Part shown: piece after piece, positions 1 through 7,794 of the stretch | Position numbering within the stretch: position 1 is the stretch's first letter | How the letters are laid out: the number at the start of each line of letters is the position of its first letter | Source of the DNA: Paenibacillus catalpae | GTDB lineage: Bacteria > Bacillota > Bacilli > Paenibacillales > Paenibacillaceae | Direction of reading: 5' to 3' | DNA: 64,000 nucleotides | Assembly (NCBI RefSeq): GCF_900112695.1 | Contig: NZ_FOMT01000003.1 | Span: 62,001-126,000, forward strand | Position numbers and translations under genes: made by a program | The notes under the pieces: model-generated | The model's input: only the letters and a program-made list of their open reading frames with translations | The model's database searches: none | Told to the model about the DNA's origin: nothing

Positions 1-611
1 GCTCCTTTATCGTCCGTGCGGTCGTAATCATAGATCCGGTAGGTCGTATCCGAGCTTTGCTGCGTCTCCAGCACTTGAATGCCTTTGCCCAATGCATGGA
101 GAGTACCGCTAGGGACGTAGAAGAAATCGCCCGGTTTTACGGTTACCTTGGTCAACAGTTTATCCCACTCGCCTGCGTCAACCATTTGCTTGAACTGCTC
201 TTTGGAAGCCGCATGATGACCGTAAATAATCTCGGCACCTGGCTCGCAGCCAAGAATGTACCAGCATTCCGTCTTGCCAAGCTCGCCGTTCTCGTTAACC
301 TGCGCATAGGCATCGTCAGGATGCACCTGAACGGACAGATCATCCGAGGCGTCGAGGATTTTGGTCAACAGCGGAAACTTAACTGCCGAAGAGCCGAATA
401 ATTGCGGCTGCTGATCCCACAGCTCGCCAAGCTTAAGTCCTTTATAAGGGCCGTAATGAACAATGCTTTGGCCATTCGGATGAGCCGACACGGCCCAGCA
501 TTCGCCGGTGCGGTCAGATGGAATATCGTAATTGAACTGCTCTCTTAATTGCTTGCCGCCCCAAATTCGTTCTTGAAATACAGGTTCCAGAAAAATCGGT
601 TGATTCGCCAA
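1..611 (-). CDS. manA: Mannose-6-phosphate isomerase, class I (3' end outside window)
   Basis: The first 203 codons read as a type I phosphomannose isomerase, which interconverts mannose-6-P and fructose-6-P in the cytoplasm and needs Zn. Visible family motifs are the N-terminal 'RIWGGKQL', 'GECWAVSAHPNG', the metal-site stretch 'VQVHPDD', 'GKTECWYIL' and 'VPSGTLHALG'. The C-terminal part lies beyond the left edge, so this is a partial gene, not a broken one. The start is a TTG at 611, chosen because the GGAGGG Shine-Dalgarno sits just upstream on the minus strand and no ATG fits. It is divergent from the LacI-type gene at 714, which may regulate it. A second mannose enzyme, the ManC type at 36.7 kb, has its own cupin domain. 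Confidence 0.93.
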   Translation of the reverse strand, partial: MANQPIFLEPVFQERIWGGKQLREQFNYDIPSDRTGECWAVSAHPNGQSIVHYGPYKGLKLGELWDQQPQLFGSSAVKFPLLTKILDASDDLSVQVHPDDAYAQVNENGELGKTECWYILGCEPGAEIIYGHHAASKEQFKQMVDAGEWDKLLTKVTVKPGDFFYVPSGTLHALGKGIQVLETQQSSDTTYRIYDYDRTDDKG

Positions 612-639
612 TCTATATCCCTCCAAGTAATCGAATGCA

Positions 640-690
640 ACTTTACTAAACTTGACAAAATAAATATTTGTAAAGTAAATTGATTATAAC
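640..690. promoter_or_regulatory. Divergent promoter region with inverted repeat between manA and the LacI gene
   Basis: ACTTTAC at 640-646 and GTAAAGT at 670-676 form a perfect inverted repeat centred near 658. A TTGACA hexamer (652-657) lies inside it on the plus strand, with GTAAAT 17 bp downstream as a possible -10. Position and symmetry suit an operator for the neighbouring LacI-family protein, but the half-sites are unusually far apart for that family, so the assignment is inference. Confidence 0.4.
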
Positions 691-713
691 ATAGGAACAG
701 AGGAAGTTGAACA

Positions 714-1751
714 ATGCCGCGACCAAAAAAAATATCAATGCAGACGATCGCCGACAAGCTGGGCATTTCCCGTAATGCCGTCTCGTTGGCGCTGTCCAAT
801 AAAAAAGGAATCGGAGAAGAACTGAGACAGCTGGTGATTCGGACGGCTCAGGAGGTTGGCTATTTGGCTGACACCGCTCAGGCTTCATTCAGCGCTCCAA
901 TTCTGGTGCTGGTACCTGATCGGGTTATGAGCCATGAAGATAACGAGCATTTTTTGTTTTATCATGATTTGATATGGGGACTTGACCGCCAATTGCAGGA
1001 GGAAGGGTATAGCGCGGTTATTGTACGGATCAGTCTTGCCCAGGAGCAGGAACGGATCCTCCCGGAGCTGGTTCAGCATATTGATTACCGGGGCATTATT
1101 GCGTTTGGCATATTAGAGAGAGACTATATTGTTAAAGTACGGCAGACGATTACGAAGCCGATGCTGCTGTTTGATTCGTACTACCGGGAGATTGATGCGT
1201 CCGCGGTCACTTCGGCAAATATTGAAGGGGCATGTGTCGCGGTCAATTCCTTAATTGAAGCCGGCCATCAGCGGATTGGCTGCATTGCGCCGGTTAATTT
1301 GACGACCAGCCATGAGGAACGGTGGTTTGGTTACACGAAAGCGATGCTGCAAAATAAACTCCAGCCTGATTTCGCTTTATGCCTGCTCGAGTCGGAAGGC
1401 TTTAGCCGGACGCAGGAGGAATTAGCGGCTTATTGTGACCGGTTCGTGGAAGGTAAGTATCCGACGGCAGTCTTTTGCGGGAATGACCGGATTGCTCTGC
1501 TCTTCATGAAGGAGCTGGAGACGAGGGGGCTCCAGGTACCCGGTGACGTATCGGTAATCGGATTTGATGGTCTTGCGATGTCTGCCGAAGCGAACCCTCC
1601 GTTAACGACAATGGCTGTTAATAAAAAAGCGCTGTGCACTGCAGCAGTAGAAGTGCTCGGCCAAATGCTCCGGCAGCCCGAGAGTTCTGCTGTGCGCTGC
1701 AGTGCTGCGCCTGTTCTTCGTATGGGAGGCTCCGTTAAAGGTTTAAGATGA
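714..1751 (+). CDS. LacI/PurR-family transcriptional regulator
   Basis: 345 residues, the usual length of the family. A DNA-binding helix-turn-helix lies at about residues 6-27 ('MQTIADKLGISRNAVSLALS'), and a periplasmic-binding-protein-like effector domain fills residues 60-345, including 'FCGNDRIALLFMKELETRG' and 'DVSVIGFDG' typical of the C-terminal lobe. It should bind a sugar or sugar phosphate and repress a nearby promoter. Divergent manA is the obvious target, with the shared intergenic region carrying an inverted repeat. A GAGGAA ribosome site precedes the ATG. The stop overlaps the 3' end of the convergent DUF2500 gene by 9 bp, and no terminator is visible between them. The ligand cannot be deduced from the sequence. 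Confidence 0.88.
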   Translation: MPRPKKISMQTIADKLGISRNAVSLALSNKKGIGEELRQLVIRTAQEVGYLADTAQASFSAPILVLVPDRVMSHEDNEHFLFYHDLIWGLDRQLQEEGYSAVIVRISLAQEQERILPELVQHIDYRGIIAFGILERDYIVKVRQTITKPMLLFDSYYREIDASAVTSANIEGACVAVNSLIEAGHQRIGCIAPVNLTTSHEERWFGYTKAMLQNKLQPDFALCLLESEGFSRTQEELAAYCDRFVEGKYPTAVFCGNDRIALLFMKELETRGLQVPGDVSVIGFDGLAMSAEANPPLTTMAVNKKALCTAAVEVLGQMLRQPESSAVRCSAAPVLRMGGSVKGLR

Positions 1752-2138
1752 TACGCTATTACGCTCGAAAGCAACAATCCACTCGCCTTGCGTTGCAGCA
1801 TAACCGGTATCGCCTTCTACAACAAGGCCATACAAGTTCTTCACATCCAGAAACTCCTGACGCTGACCATCAACAAACTCTAAGGTTATATAGTAGTAGG
1901 TGTGAGAGGAATGGCTGATTTGGCCATCATGGTTGTGGGAGCTTTGCTGGACGTCCAGACGTTTAGATACGACGCGTGCGAAAGTCGACTCCTTTGGTGA
2001 GGTCGCATTTTTTACATATCTGACGCTGCGAAATACAATTGTCCCGATGACAATTACGAATCCGATTACAATAATGATGGGAATAATCGTAATCATAAGA
2101 TCAAATCCCATTGGCTCTCCAAAGTTGTCGTTCAACAT
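1743..2138 (-). CDS. DUF2500 family small membrane protein
   Basis: 131 residues. One strongly hydrophobic segment at about residues 14-36 ('IIPIIIVIGFVIVIGTIVF') is followed by a soluble beta-rich domain ('FARVVSKRLDV', 'TYYYITLEFVDGQRQEF', 'GLVVEGDTGYAATQGEWIVAF'). This layout matches the DUF2500 family, whose function is unknown. The ATG at 2138 has a well-placed GGAGGA seven bases upstream. It is convergent with the LacI gene and overlaps it by 9 bp, and divergent from the TetR gene. A single N-terminal anchor with a cytoplasmic or extracellular globular domain is all that can be said. Confidence 0.8.
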   Translation of the reverse strand: MLNDNFGEPMGFDLMITIIPIIIVIGFVIVIGTIVFRSVRYVKNATSPKESTFARVVSKRLDVQQSSHNHDGQISHSSHTYYYITLEFVDGQRQEFLDVKNLYGLVVEGDTGYAATQGEWIVAFERNSVSS

Positions 2139-2215
2139 TCTTGCTCCTCCGATGCTTCCATGATATGGATATAATGTACGTTGATTGTACGCATGGAAGA
2201 GAAGAAAAGTTGCAC

Positions 2216-2283
2216 TTGATCTTCTGTTATCTGTTGTGTTATAAATGGGATATGACTGAGTGACCGAAATTGATTTTTGGTCA
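2216..2283 (+). promoter_or_regulatory. Promoter and palindromic operator of the TetR gene
   Basis: TTGATC (2216-2221) and TATAAA (2240-2245) preceded by TG form a plausible sigma-A promoter with an 18-bp spacer. Just downstream, 2261-2283 is an imperfect palindrome with outer arms TGACC and GGTCA 13 bp apart and AAA/TTT inside. Its place right after the promoter suits autorepression by the TetR protein encoded next. Confidence 0.5.
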
Positions 2284-2324
2284 TTTTTGAAAGGTTCATG
2301 AAAAGAACGAGAGGAGATTGGCTC

Positions 2325-2921
2325 ATGTCCATTGACCGCAAAGCGTTAATATTGAAAGCAGCGACGCAGTCGTTTGCGCAATTCGGCTATAAAGCGACCA
2401 CAATGGATCTGGTGTCCAAGATCGCAAGCGTAGGCAAAGGCACGATCTATACTTTTTTCAAGACGAAGGAAGAGCTGTTCGAAGCGATTCTGAACAAGGC
2501 TGAAGTTGATCTGAAGGAAGCCATGAACTGCGGATTTGCCAAAGACGGCAGCCAAAGCTCATTTATTCATAGTGTGTTCAACCTGCTTGATTCTATCCTC
2601 GAGTTTCGTTCGGATCATGAGCTGTTCGTCAAGCTGGCTCAAGAGGTTCGGGATATCGGTACTGCTCAGGCGCTGGAAGGCATTCGCCGGATGGAGCTGT
2701 TTGGACTTGAGTTTCTAAAGCAAAAGCTGGATCTTGCCATCGAGAAAGGTGAGGTCAGGGATTGCGATACGACGATTACGTCCTATATGATCTTCCGCCT
2801 GTATCTTGGACTGGCAACGGAATGGAACAAGTCGCATAGCGAGCCATTGACCAAGGAGCAGATTAAGGAGAACATCGCGCTGCTCATAACGCAAGGCATT
2901 GTGAAGGAACCCAGAACGTAA
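2325..2921 (+). CDS. TetR/AcrR-family regulator (YhgD-like)
   Basis: 198 residues from the ATG at 2325. I chose this start over an upstream in-frame codon because GAGGAG lies directly before it and the family helix-turn-helix begins at once ('ILKAATQSFAQFGYKATTMD' then 'GKGTIYTFFKTKEELFEAIL'). The C-terminal ligand domain is all-helical and unassigned. In Bacillus subtilis the TetR gene yhgD sits next to yhgE, and the same pairing is seen here with the large YhgE-type gene directly downstream, so it probably controls that gene and itself. TGACC/GGTCA half-sites occur both in its own leader and just before the next gene. Confidence 0.85.
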   Translation: MSIDRKALILKAATQSFAQFGYKATTMDLVSKIASVGKGTIYTFFKTKEELFEAILNKAEVDLKEAMNCGFAKDGSQSSFIHSVFNLLDSILEFRSDHELFVKLAQEVRDIGTAQALEGIRRMELFGLEFLKQKLDLAIEKGEVRDCDTTITSYMIFRLYLGLATEWNKSHSEPLTKEQIKENIALLITQGIVKEPRT

Positions 2922-2932
2922 CGTAAAAATCC

Positions 2933-2955
2933 CAGCCTGAAAGGGCTGTTTTTTT
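2933..2955 (+). terminator. Weak intrinsic terminator after the TetR gene
   Basis: A five-pair stem CAGCC/GGCTG with a six-base loop is followed by seven T. The stem is short, so read-through into the next gene is likely. Confidence 0.5.
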
Positions 2956-2970
2956 GGTCCAAAATGACCA
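2955..2970. promoter_or_regulatory. Inverted repeat upstream of the YhgE-type gene
   Basis: TGGTC and GACCA arms are separated by six bases. The same half-sites occur in the TetR-gene operator at 2261-2283, although with different orientation and spacing. It may be a second site for that regulator. Its left edge touches the T-run of the preceding terminator. Confidence 0.35.
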
Positions 2971-3027
2971 GAATACGAATTTAGTCAGTTATTCAAATTA
3001 CTCAAATGAAAAAAGGATGTGCGAAAT

Positions 3028-5118
3028 ATGAGGCCGATTCAAGTTTTTTTCAAAGACCTGAAAACTCTGGCGACCAAAAGAATGCTGCTGCTTTCTTTTA
3101 TTGGTGTTGCCCTGCTCCCGATGCTGTACAGCAGTATACTGATCGACGGCTCGATGGACCCTTACGGGCAGACGAGCAAGCTTCCCGTTGCGGTCGTTAA
3201 CCTTGACAAGGGCGCCGATTATGAAGGGAAGACGATGAATGTCGGGGAAGATTTCGTTGATGAATTGAAGAAAAGCGATAACTTCAAATGGGACTTTGTA
3301 AGTGAAGCTCAGGCGAAGGAAGGCATGGAACATAACGATTATTACATGACGATTACCGTGCCAAGCAATTTCTCGGAAAATGCAGCGACTTTGACGCAGG
3401 ATAACCCGGTTCAAGCGGAGCTTATCTTTGAGCCGAACAGCCAGTATAACTTTGTTGCCGGGCAGATCGGCAACAGCGCAATGAAGGAGTTAAGATCGAA
3501 GCTTAACTCGCAAATTACGGAAGCCTATACGCGAAGCATGTTTGAACAGGTGGGAACCATCTCCGATGGCCTTGGGCAAGCGGGGGAGGGCGCAACCGAA
3601 TTGAAGGACGGCGCGGGCAAGCTGGAGGATGGCTTAACGACGCTGAAAGAAAACTTGAACAAGCTGGCGAGCGGTACTACCGAGCTGAGCGGCGGTGTTT
3701 CCAAGCTGTATGACGGGGCAGCAAGCCTAAATCAAGGAACGAATCAATTATCGTCGGGTGCAGCAAGTCTTGCTGATGGACTTGGTCAATTATCAGCTGC
3801 CGGGCAGCAACTGGAAGACGGTGCTTCGCAGTCCAAAGCTGGAGCAGCCAAGCTGACTGAAGGATTGAAGGCTTCAAAGGCCGGTCTGGCTGAGCTCAAG
3901 CAGGGACTCACGGCTTCTTCCGCGGCAAGCGGCCAAGTGGCTGATGGTGCCGATCAGGTGGCGAAAGGGCTCGAGCAGCTGATGGCAGCAACGCCGGAGC
4001 TGCAGGATAATGAAACGCTGAAGCAGCTGCTTGCGGCAAGCAAGCAGGTAGCAGCTGGCAGCGCGCAGCTCAAGGATGGGCAGGAACAGCTGCTTGCAGG
4101 CAGCAGCAAGCTGGCACAGGGTCAGGAGCAGTTATTCACCGGCGCGACGCAGCTAACCCAAGGCCAAGAAAAGCTGACAGCCGGCCTTGAGATCTTTGGC
4201 GGGAAGCTGAAGGAAGCCGGGGCAGGTGCAGAGCAGCTGGCCGCTGGGGCAAAAGCAGCAAATAGCGGTGCTGCCCAATTGAAGGATGGACTTGGCAAGC
4301 TGTCTGGCGGTGTAGCTGGAATTGCCGACGGCTCGCAGCAGCTGGACCAAGGTGCGGGGCAGCTGAAGGACGGCTCGCAGCAGCTTGTGAACGGCTCGGG
4401 CGAGCTGGCTGCAAAGCTTAATGATGCAGCAGCCGAAACAGGCAGCATTAAAGATGGCGACGACATCGTTAATATGTTTGCTGAACCCGTTGTCGTGAAA
4501 GAAAATACCGACCATAAGCTTGACCGTTATGGACTTGGCATTGCTCCATATTTCTTGTCGCTGGCGTTATTCATGGGGGCACTGGTGTATACAACGGTGT
4601 TCTCGGTCCGCGATTCCTATACGTTGGGAGCATCGCCGATGGGCCGATTCTTAAGCCGTACATTGACGTATGTGACGATTAGTCTTCTGCAGTCCTTGAT
4701 TGCAGATGCGGTTCTCCTGTATGTTCTGAAGATTGAAGTAACGAGCGTTCCGCTCTTTGTCTTCTTTACCATTCTGACAAGTCTTGCTTATACCTTTATT
4801 ATTCAAGCACTGGTCACCTGGCTGGATAATCCGGGCCGGTTCCTGGTTATTCTGCTGATGATCTTCCAGTTGACGTCCAGTGCGGGCACATTCCCGCTTG
4901 AGCTGCTGCCGGATTGGATGCAGAAGCTGAATCCTTGGCTGCCGATGACGCATGCGATTACCGGCTTCAAGGCAATTATCGCAAGCGGAGATTATGCGCT
5001 GATGCGGGAGCAGATGCTCGTCCTTGGCGCTTTTGCTATCGTGTTCCTGGCATTTACTTTCTTGTACTTCAAACGTCAGTCGAAGAAGCCTGCCGATAAC
5101 ATTCTGCCGGCAGCGTAA
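3028..5118 (+). CDS. YhgE/Pip-domain membrane protein
   Basis: 696 residues. One transmembrane helix lies near residues 17-37, then a large extracytoplasmic region, then five or six C-terminal helices from about residue 500. The extracytoplasmic part holds many short repeats of the type 'LKDGAGKLEDGL', 'LADGLGQL' and 'QLKDGSQQL', predicted helical coiled coil and typical of YhgE/Pip proteins. The C-terminal bundle resembles the ABC-2 permease fold. Pip proteins serve as phage receptors in lactic bacteria and relatives help export LXG toxins in type VII systems; no type VII gene is near, so the role here is unknown. ATG 3028 is preferred over GTG 3019 because AAGGA then lies ten bases upstream. 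Confidence 0.85.
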   Translation: MRPIQVFFKDLKTLATKRMLLLSFIGVALLPMLYSSILIDGSMDPYGQTSKLPVAVVNLDKGADYEGKTMNVGEDFVDELKKSDNFKWDFVSEAQAKEGMEHNDYYMTITVPSNFSENAATLTQDNPVQAELIFEPNSQYNFVAGQIGNSAMKELRSKLNSQITEAYTRSMFEQVGTISDGLGQAGEGATELKDGAGKLEDGLTTLKENLNKLASGTTELSGGVSKLYDGAASLNQGTNQLSSGAASLADGLGQLSAAGQQLEDGASQSKAGAAKLTEGLKASKAGLAELKQGLTASSAASGQVADGADQVAKGLEQLMAATPELQDNETLKQLLAASKQVAAGSAQLKDGQEQLLAGSSKLAQGQEQLFTGATQLTQGQEKLTAGLEIFGGKLKEAGAGAEQLAAGAKAANSGAAQLKDGLGKLSGGVAGIADGSQQLDQGAGQLKDGSQQLVNGSGELAAKLNDAAAETGSIKDGDDIVNMFAEPVVVKENTDHKLDRYGLGIAPYFLSLALFMGALVYTTVFSVRDSYTLGASPMGRFLSRTLTYVTISLLQSLIADAVLLYVLKIEVTSVPLFVFFTILTSLAYTFIIQALVTWLDNPGRFLVILLMIFQLTSSAGTFPLELLPDWMQKLNPWLPMTHAITGFKAIIASGDYALMREQMLVLGAFAIVFLAFTFLYFKRQSKKPADNILPAA

Positions 5119-5224
5119 GCTGGGAGGCTATCTAGTAATTGACATGGAACATGCAACCACGTGCTCTTTTCTCTTGCTAGCAAATCGGTTAGTATAAATA
5201 GAATAGTAGAGGATGATCGAAGTG

Positions 5225-5250
5225 GCCGTCATTTGACGGCTTCTTTTTTT
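5225..5250 (+). terminator. Terminator-like hairpin abutting the LTA-synthase ribosome site
   Basis: GCCGTC and GACGGC flank a four-base loop and are followed by TTCTTTTTTT. It can end transcription of the YhgE unit. Because it finishes three bases before the AAGGAGA ribosome site of the next gene, it could also act as an attenuator if the next gene's promoter lies upstream (a TATAAA is at 5193-5198). Confidence 0.7.
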
Positions 5251-5269
5251 CGTAAGGAGAGTGAATACA

Positions 5270-7153
5270 TTGATATCGTTCTACAATGATGACTACCGGC
5301 GTTCGCCGATGATCGGGGTTTGGCTGCTTTTGCTGATCAAATCCGTCTTGTTCCGGTTCTTCCTGTTTGGAGAGGTGCAGGGGATTGGTCTTCTGGCCGA
5401 TGCAGCTGCTTGGCTGGGATTGCTGCTTATCGTGGAGCTTATTACAGCGGCAAGATGGAGAGGGATTGCCTATTGGGCGGTTAACCTGATCGTCTCTGTA
5501 TTGCTGTTTGCATCCACCATCTATTTCAGCTATTACGGATCTGTGCCGACATATACGGCATTGAAGGCACTTGATCAAGTGAATCAAATTCAGGACAGCG
5601 TGGAGTCGCTTATTAAGAGCGTCTATTATATTTATTTTCTGGACCTTGCCATTCTAGCAATCTTGTATATCGTTCGTTTGGTCAGAGGAACCCGTGTTCC
5701 GGGACGGAAAAGATTTGGCCAGCTGCGCATCGTCCTTGGCGGCCTGCTGGTGTGCATCGCCGTATCAGGTACCCTGGTTTATGCGGGAAATGATATTCCG
5801 AACGAACTGGAGCAAGCCGAAGGGCTTGGCTTTATCGGGTATCAGGCTGCTGCTGCCTGGGAGAACCAAAGCGAGAAAGCGATGGCAAGCAGCGGCGACA
5901 TCGAGCAGACAAAAGTCGAGATTGAAGCACTGATGTCTTCTTATTCTTATCAGGATCAACAAGGAAAGACGCCGATTCAGTTCGGAAGCGCTCAGGGAAA
6001 AAATGTGATCGTTGTTCAGATGGAAGCTTTTCAGAACTTTCCGATTCATCTGACCGTTGGCGGAATGGAGCTGACGCCGGTGCTTAACAAGCTGGCTGAC
6101 GAGAGCTATTACTTCCCTCATATTTATCAGCAGATTGGCCAAGGCAATACCTCGGATGCGGAGTTTATGTCAAACACCTCAATTTATCCGACGGGTGAGA
6201 TTGCGATGTCGACGGGCTTCGCCAACCGCGAGCTGCCGAGCATGCCGCGCATGCTGGAGAGTAAAGGTTATGAGGCGAATACGTTTCATGTAAATGACGT
6301 AACGTTCTGGGACCGGGACAAGCTGTATCCGGCGCTTGGTTTTAAGCATTATTATGATAAACCGTTCTACACGAATGACCACTTTAATGAATTTGGCGCA
6401 TCGGATGAAGAGCTGTACCGGGTTGCGGTGGACAAGCTGCAGGCGCTGCATGAACAGAACAAGCCGTTTTATGCCCAGATGGTGACCGTATCCAGCCACT
6501 TCCCGTTTGAGGTGCCGAAGGACCGGACGGATTTGAACTTGCCTGCGTCCCTGGAGGGGACGCAGCTCGGCAATTATTTAGAGGCTGTTCATTATACGGA
6601 CTATGCGCTTGGTACGCTGATCGATCGCCTGAAGGCGAATGGCATGTGGGACGATACGGTGCTTGTTGCTTATGGCGACCACTTCGGCCTGCAGCCGGAA
6701 AAAGCGAGTGCAGAGGAGATCAGCCAGCAGCTTGGCATCCATTATGATGACCGGCTCAGCCGCTTCAATATTCCATTGATTATGCACGTTCCGGGTCAAA
6801 GCAGCGGACAGGTGGTTGACCAGCCGGGCGGGCAGCTTGATATTATGCCAACCCTCGCGAACCTGCTTGGCGTTAAGCCGGCAGATGAAGGCGTTGTTGC
6901 ATTTGGGCATGACCTTCTGAACATTGACCATAACGTATTCGGAATGCGTTACTACCTGCCGACAGGTAGCTTTTTCAATAACGATATCTTGTTCGTTCCG
7001 GGCAAGGGCTTCGACGACGGCACAGCCTACTCGATCAAGACGATGGAGCCTGTCCAGAATTTCTCGCAGTACCGCAATGATTACGACTATATCATGAAGC
7101 TGATGAGTCTCTCGGACCAATACGTCCGCCAATTGCCTAAGAGGGCTCCGTAA
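5270..7153 (+). CDS. LTA synthase family phosphoglycerol transferase
   Basis: 627 residues from a TTG at 5270; AAGGAGA nine bases upstream fits this start better than the GTG at 5261 that touches the ribosome site. Residues 1-170 hold about five hydrophobic helices, the rest an extracellular alkaline-phosphatase/sulfatase fold. The Mn site and nucleophile can be placed by motif: Glu252 in 'VVQMEAF', Thr294 in 'GQGNTSDAE', and Asp470-His471 in 'AYGDHFG'. The enzyme takes glycerol-1-phosphate from phosphatidylglycerol to build lipoteichoic acid on the outer membrane face. Whether it is the main polymerase or a YqgS/YfnI-like paralogue cannot be told. It appears monocistronic. Confidence 0.88.
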   Translation: MISFYNDDYRRSPMIGVWLLLLIKSVLFRFFLFGEVQGIGLLADAAAWLGLLLIVELITAARWRGIAYWAVNLIVSVLLFASTIYFSYYGSVPTYTALKALDQVNQIQDSVESLIKSVYYIYFLDLAILAILYIVRLVRGTRVPGRKRFGQLRIVLGGLLVCIAVSGTLVYAGNDIPNELEQAEGLGFIGYQAAAAWENQSEKAMASSGDIEQTKVEIEALMSSYSYQDQQGKTPIQFGSAQGKNVIVVQMEAFQNFPIHLTVGGMELTPVLNKLADESYYFPHIYQQIGQGNTSDAEFMSNTSIYPTGEIAMSTGFANRELPSMPRMLESKGYEANTFHVNDVTFWDRDKLYPALGFKHYYDKPFYTNDHFNEFGASDEELYRVAVDKLQALHEQNKPFYAQMVTVSSHFPFEVPKDRTDLNLPASLEGTQLGNYLEAVHYTDYALGTLIDRLKANGMWDDTVLVAYGDHFGLQPEKASAEEISQQLGIHYDDRLSRFNIPLIMHVPGQSSGQVVDQPGGQLDIMPTLANLLGVKPADEGVVAFGHDLLNIDHNVFGMRYYLPTGSFFNNDILFVPGKGFDDGTAYSIKTMEPVQNFSQYRNDYDYIMKLMSLSDQYVRQLPKRAP

Positions 7154-7160
7154 ATTGTAG

Positions 7161-7174
7161 GTCATTATAATGAC
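7161..7174. promoter_or_regulatory. Perfect 14-bp palindrome after the LTA-synthase gene
   Basis: GTCATTATAATGAC is a perfect palindrome eight bases after the stop codon. It may be an operator or chance. No gene start lies close on the plus strand. Confidence 0.2.
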
Positions 7175-7198
7175 GGATATGGCTATATCGTAGTATCG

Positions 7199-7495
7199 TC
7201 ATGTCGGAAATGGATCTCCTTCGGTCGCTGCTGCTTGCACTTTGCCTTGAACAATGTTCCGGGTGAAGCAAAGTGCGAGCAAAGGCGAGCGTTTAATGCT
7301 TTCTGAAAGAAAGCTACTTCGAAAGCATAGACTTTCCTCAGGAGTTCCATTTCCTCTATTCCTCCCTACAATTTTATTTTTAAAAAGCAGCAAAGGGCAG
7401 CCATTCATTTGGCTGCCCTTGTTTTTTAAGGGAATGAGAGAATTCCGATTGACGATTCCCAGGATAATAAAGATAAAACCAACAAACTGGAACAT
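7199..7495 (-). CDS. Possible small membrane peptide gene running into repeat copy 1
   Basis: An ATG at 7495 on the minus strand has GGAGG seven bases upstream and begins with a convincing membrane segment ('MFQFVGFIFIILGIV'). After about 25 residues the frame runs through a GC hairpin and then through repeat copy 1, giving a nominal 98-residue product whose last two thirds look non-coding. A short peptide whose original stop was lost to the repeat, or a chance frame with a good ribosome site, are equally possible. No homologue is recognised. Confidence 0.3.
   Translation of the reverse strand: MFQFVGFIFIILGIVNRNSLIPLKNKGSQMNGCPLLLFKNKIVGRNRGNGTPEESLCFRSSFLSESIKRSPLLALCFTRNIVQGKVQAAATEGDPFPT
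7205..7355 (-). repeat. Structured intergenic repeat, copy 1
   Basis: About 150 bp bounded by inverted arms GGAAATGGATCTCC (7206-7219) and GGAGTTCCATTTCC (7341-7354), one mismatch in 14. A second internal stem pairs GCTTGCACTTTGC (7233-7245) with GCAAAGTGCGAGC (7268-7280). Read on the minus strand it contains AAACGCTCGCCTTTG, which is also present in copy 2 on the plus strand, with the same order of blocks. The two copies are clearly related and oppositely oriented. I cannot name the family; a bcr-like or MITE-like element or a structured RNA are all possible. Confidence 0.7.
7392..7427. terminator. Bidirectional hairpin terminator
   Basis: AAGGGCAGCC and GGCTGCCCTT flank an eight-base loop and are followed by GTTTTTT on the plus strand. 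On the minus strand the downstream side is also T-rich. It probably ends the LTA-synthase transcript 240 bp after the stop. Confidence 0.75.
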
Positions 7496-7581
7496 AGAAG
7501 ACCTCCATTTCTTAAGATGACAATAACCATCCTGCAATTGATCTAATGATAATTCAATATGGGATAAATTGGAACGAACAA

Positions 7582-7617
7582 AAATGGGCAGCCCCAAGTT
7601 AACGGGGCTGCCCATTT
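7582..7617. terminator. Perfect 14-bp hairpin
   Basis: AAATGGGCAGCCCC pairs perfectly with GGGGCTGCCCATTT around an eight-base loop. On the minus strand it is followed by a T-rich run. The GGGCAGCC core also occurs in the hairpin at 7392. No gene on either side clearly needs this terminator. Confidence 0.6.
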
Positions 7618-7653
7618 CTGCTTACTCTCCATTTTCGGAGTGCGAGGATTGAA

Positions 7654-7768
7654 GGAAATGTATCTCCTGGAAGAGTGAAACGCTCGCCTTTGAAATCGTG
7701 GGATAACTATTAAAGTTAAATTCAAAAACCCACGATTTCAACAGCGACTGGAAGGAGATACATTTCCG
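7654..7768 (+). repeat. Structured intergenic repeat, copy 2
   Basis: A 115-bp inverted repeat. Outer arms GGAAATGTATCTCC (7654-7667) and GGAGATACATTTCC (7754-7767) are perfectly complementary. Inner arms TTGAAATCGTGGG (7690-7702) and CCCACGATTTCAA (7729-7741) are also perfect, around a 26-base AT-rich loop. It shares AAACGCTCGCCTTTG and the GCGAC-GGAAGGAGAT block with copy 1 at 7205-7355 in opposite orientation. Two nested perfect stems with an open loop look more like an RNA fold or a mobile hairpin than a terminator. Confidence 0.75.
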
Positions 7769-7794
7769 TAATGACGGCATACACGACGTCATCT

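Noticed and set aside
3570-4450. Tandem DNA repeat in the YhgE-type gene
   Set aside because: The repetition is at protein level (LxDGxxxLxxG heptad-like units) and is normal for the family.
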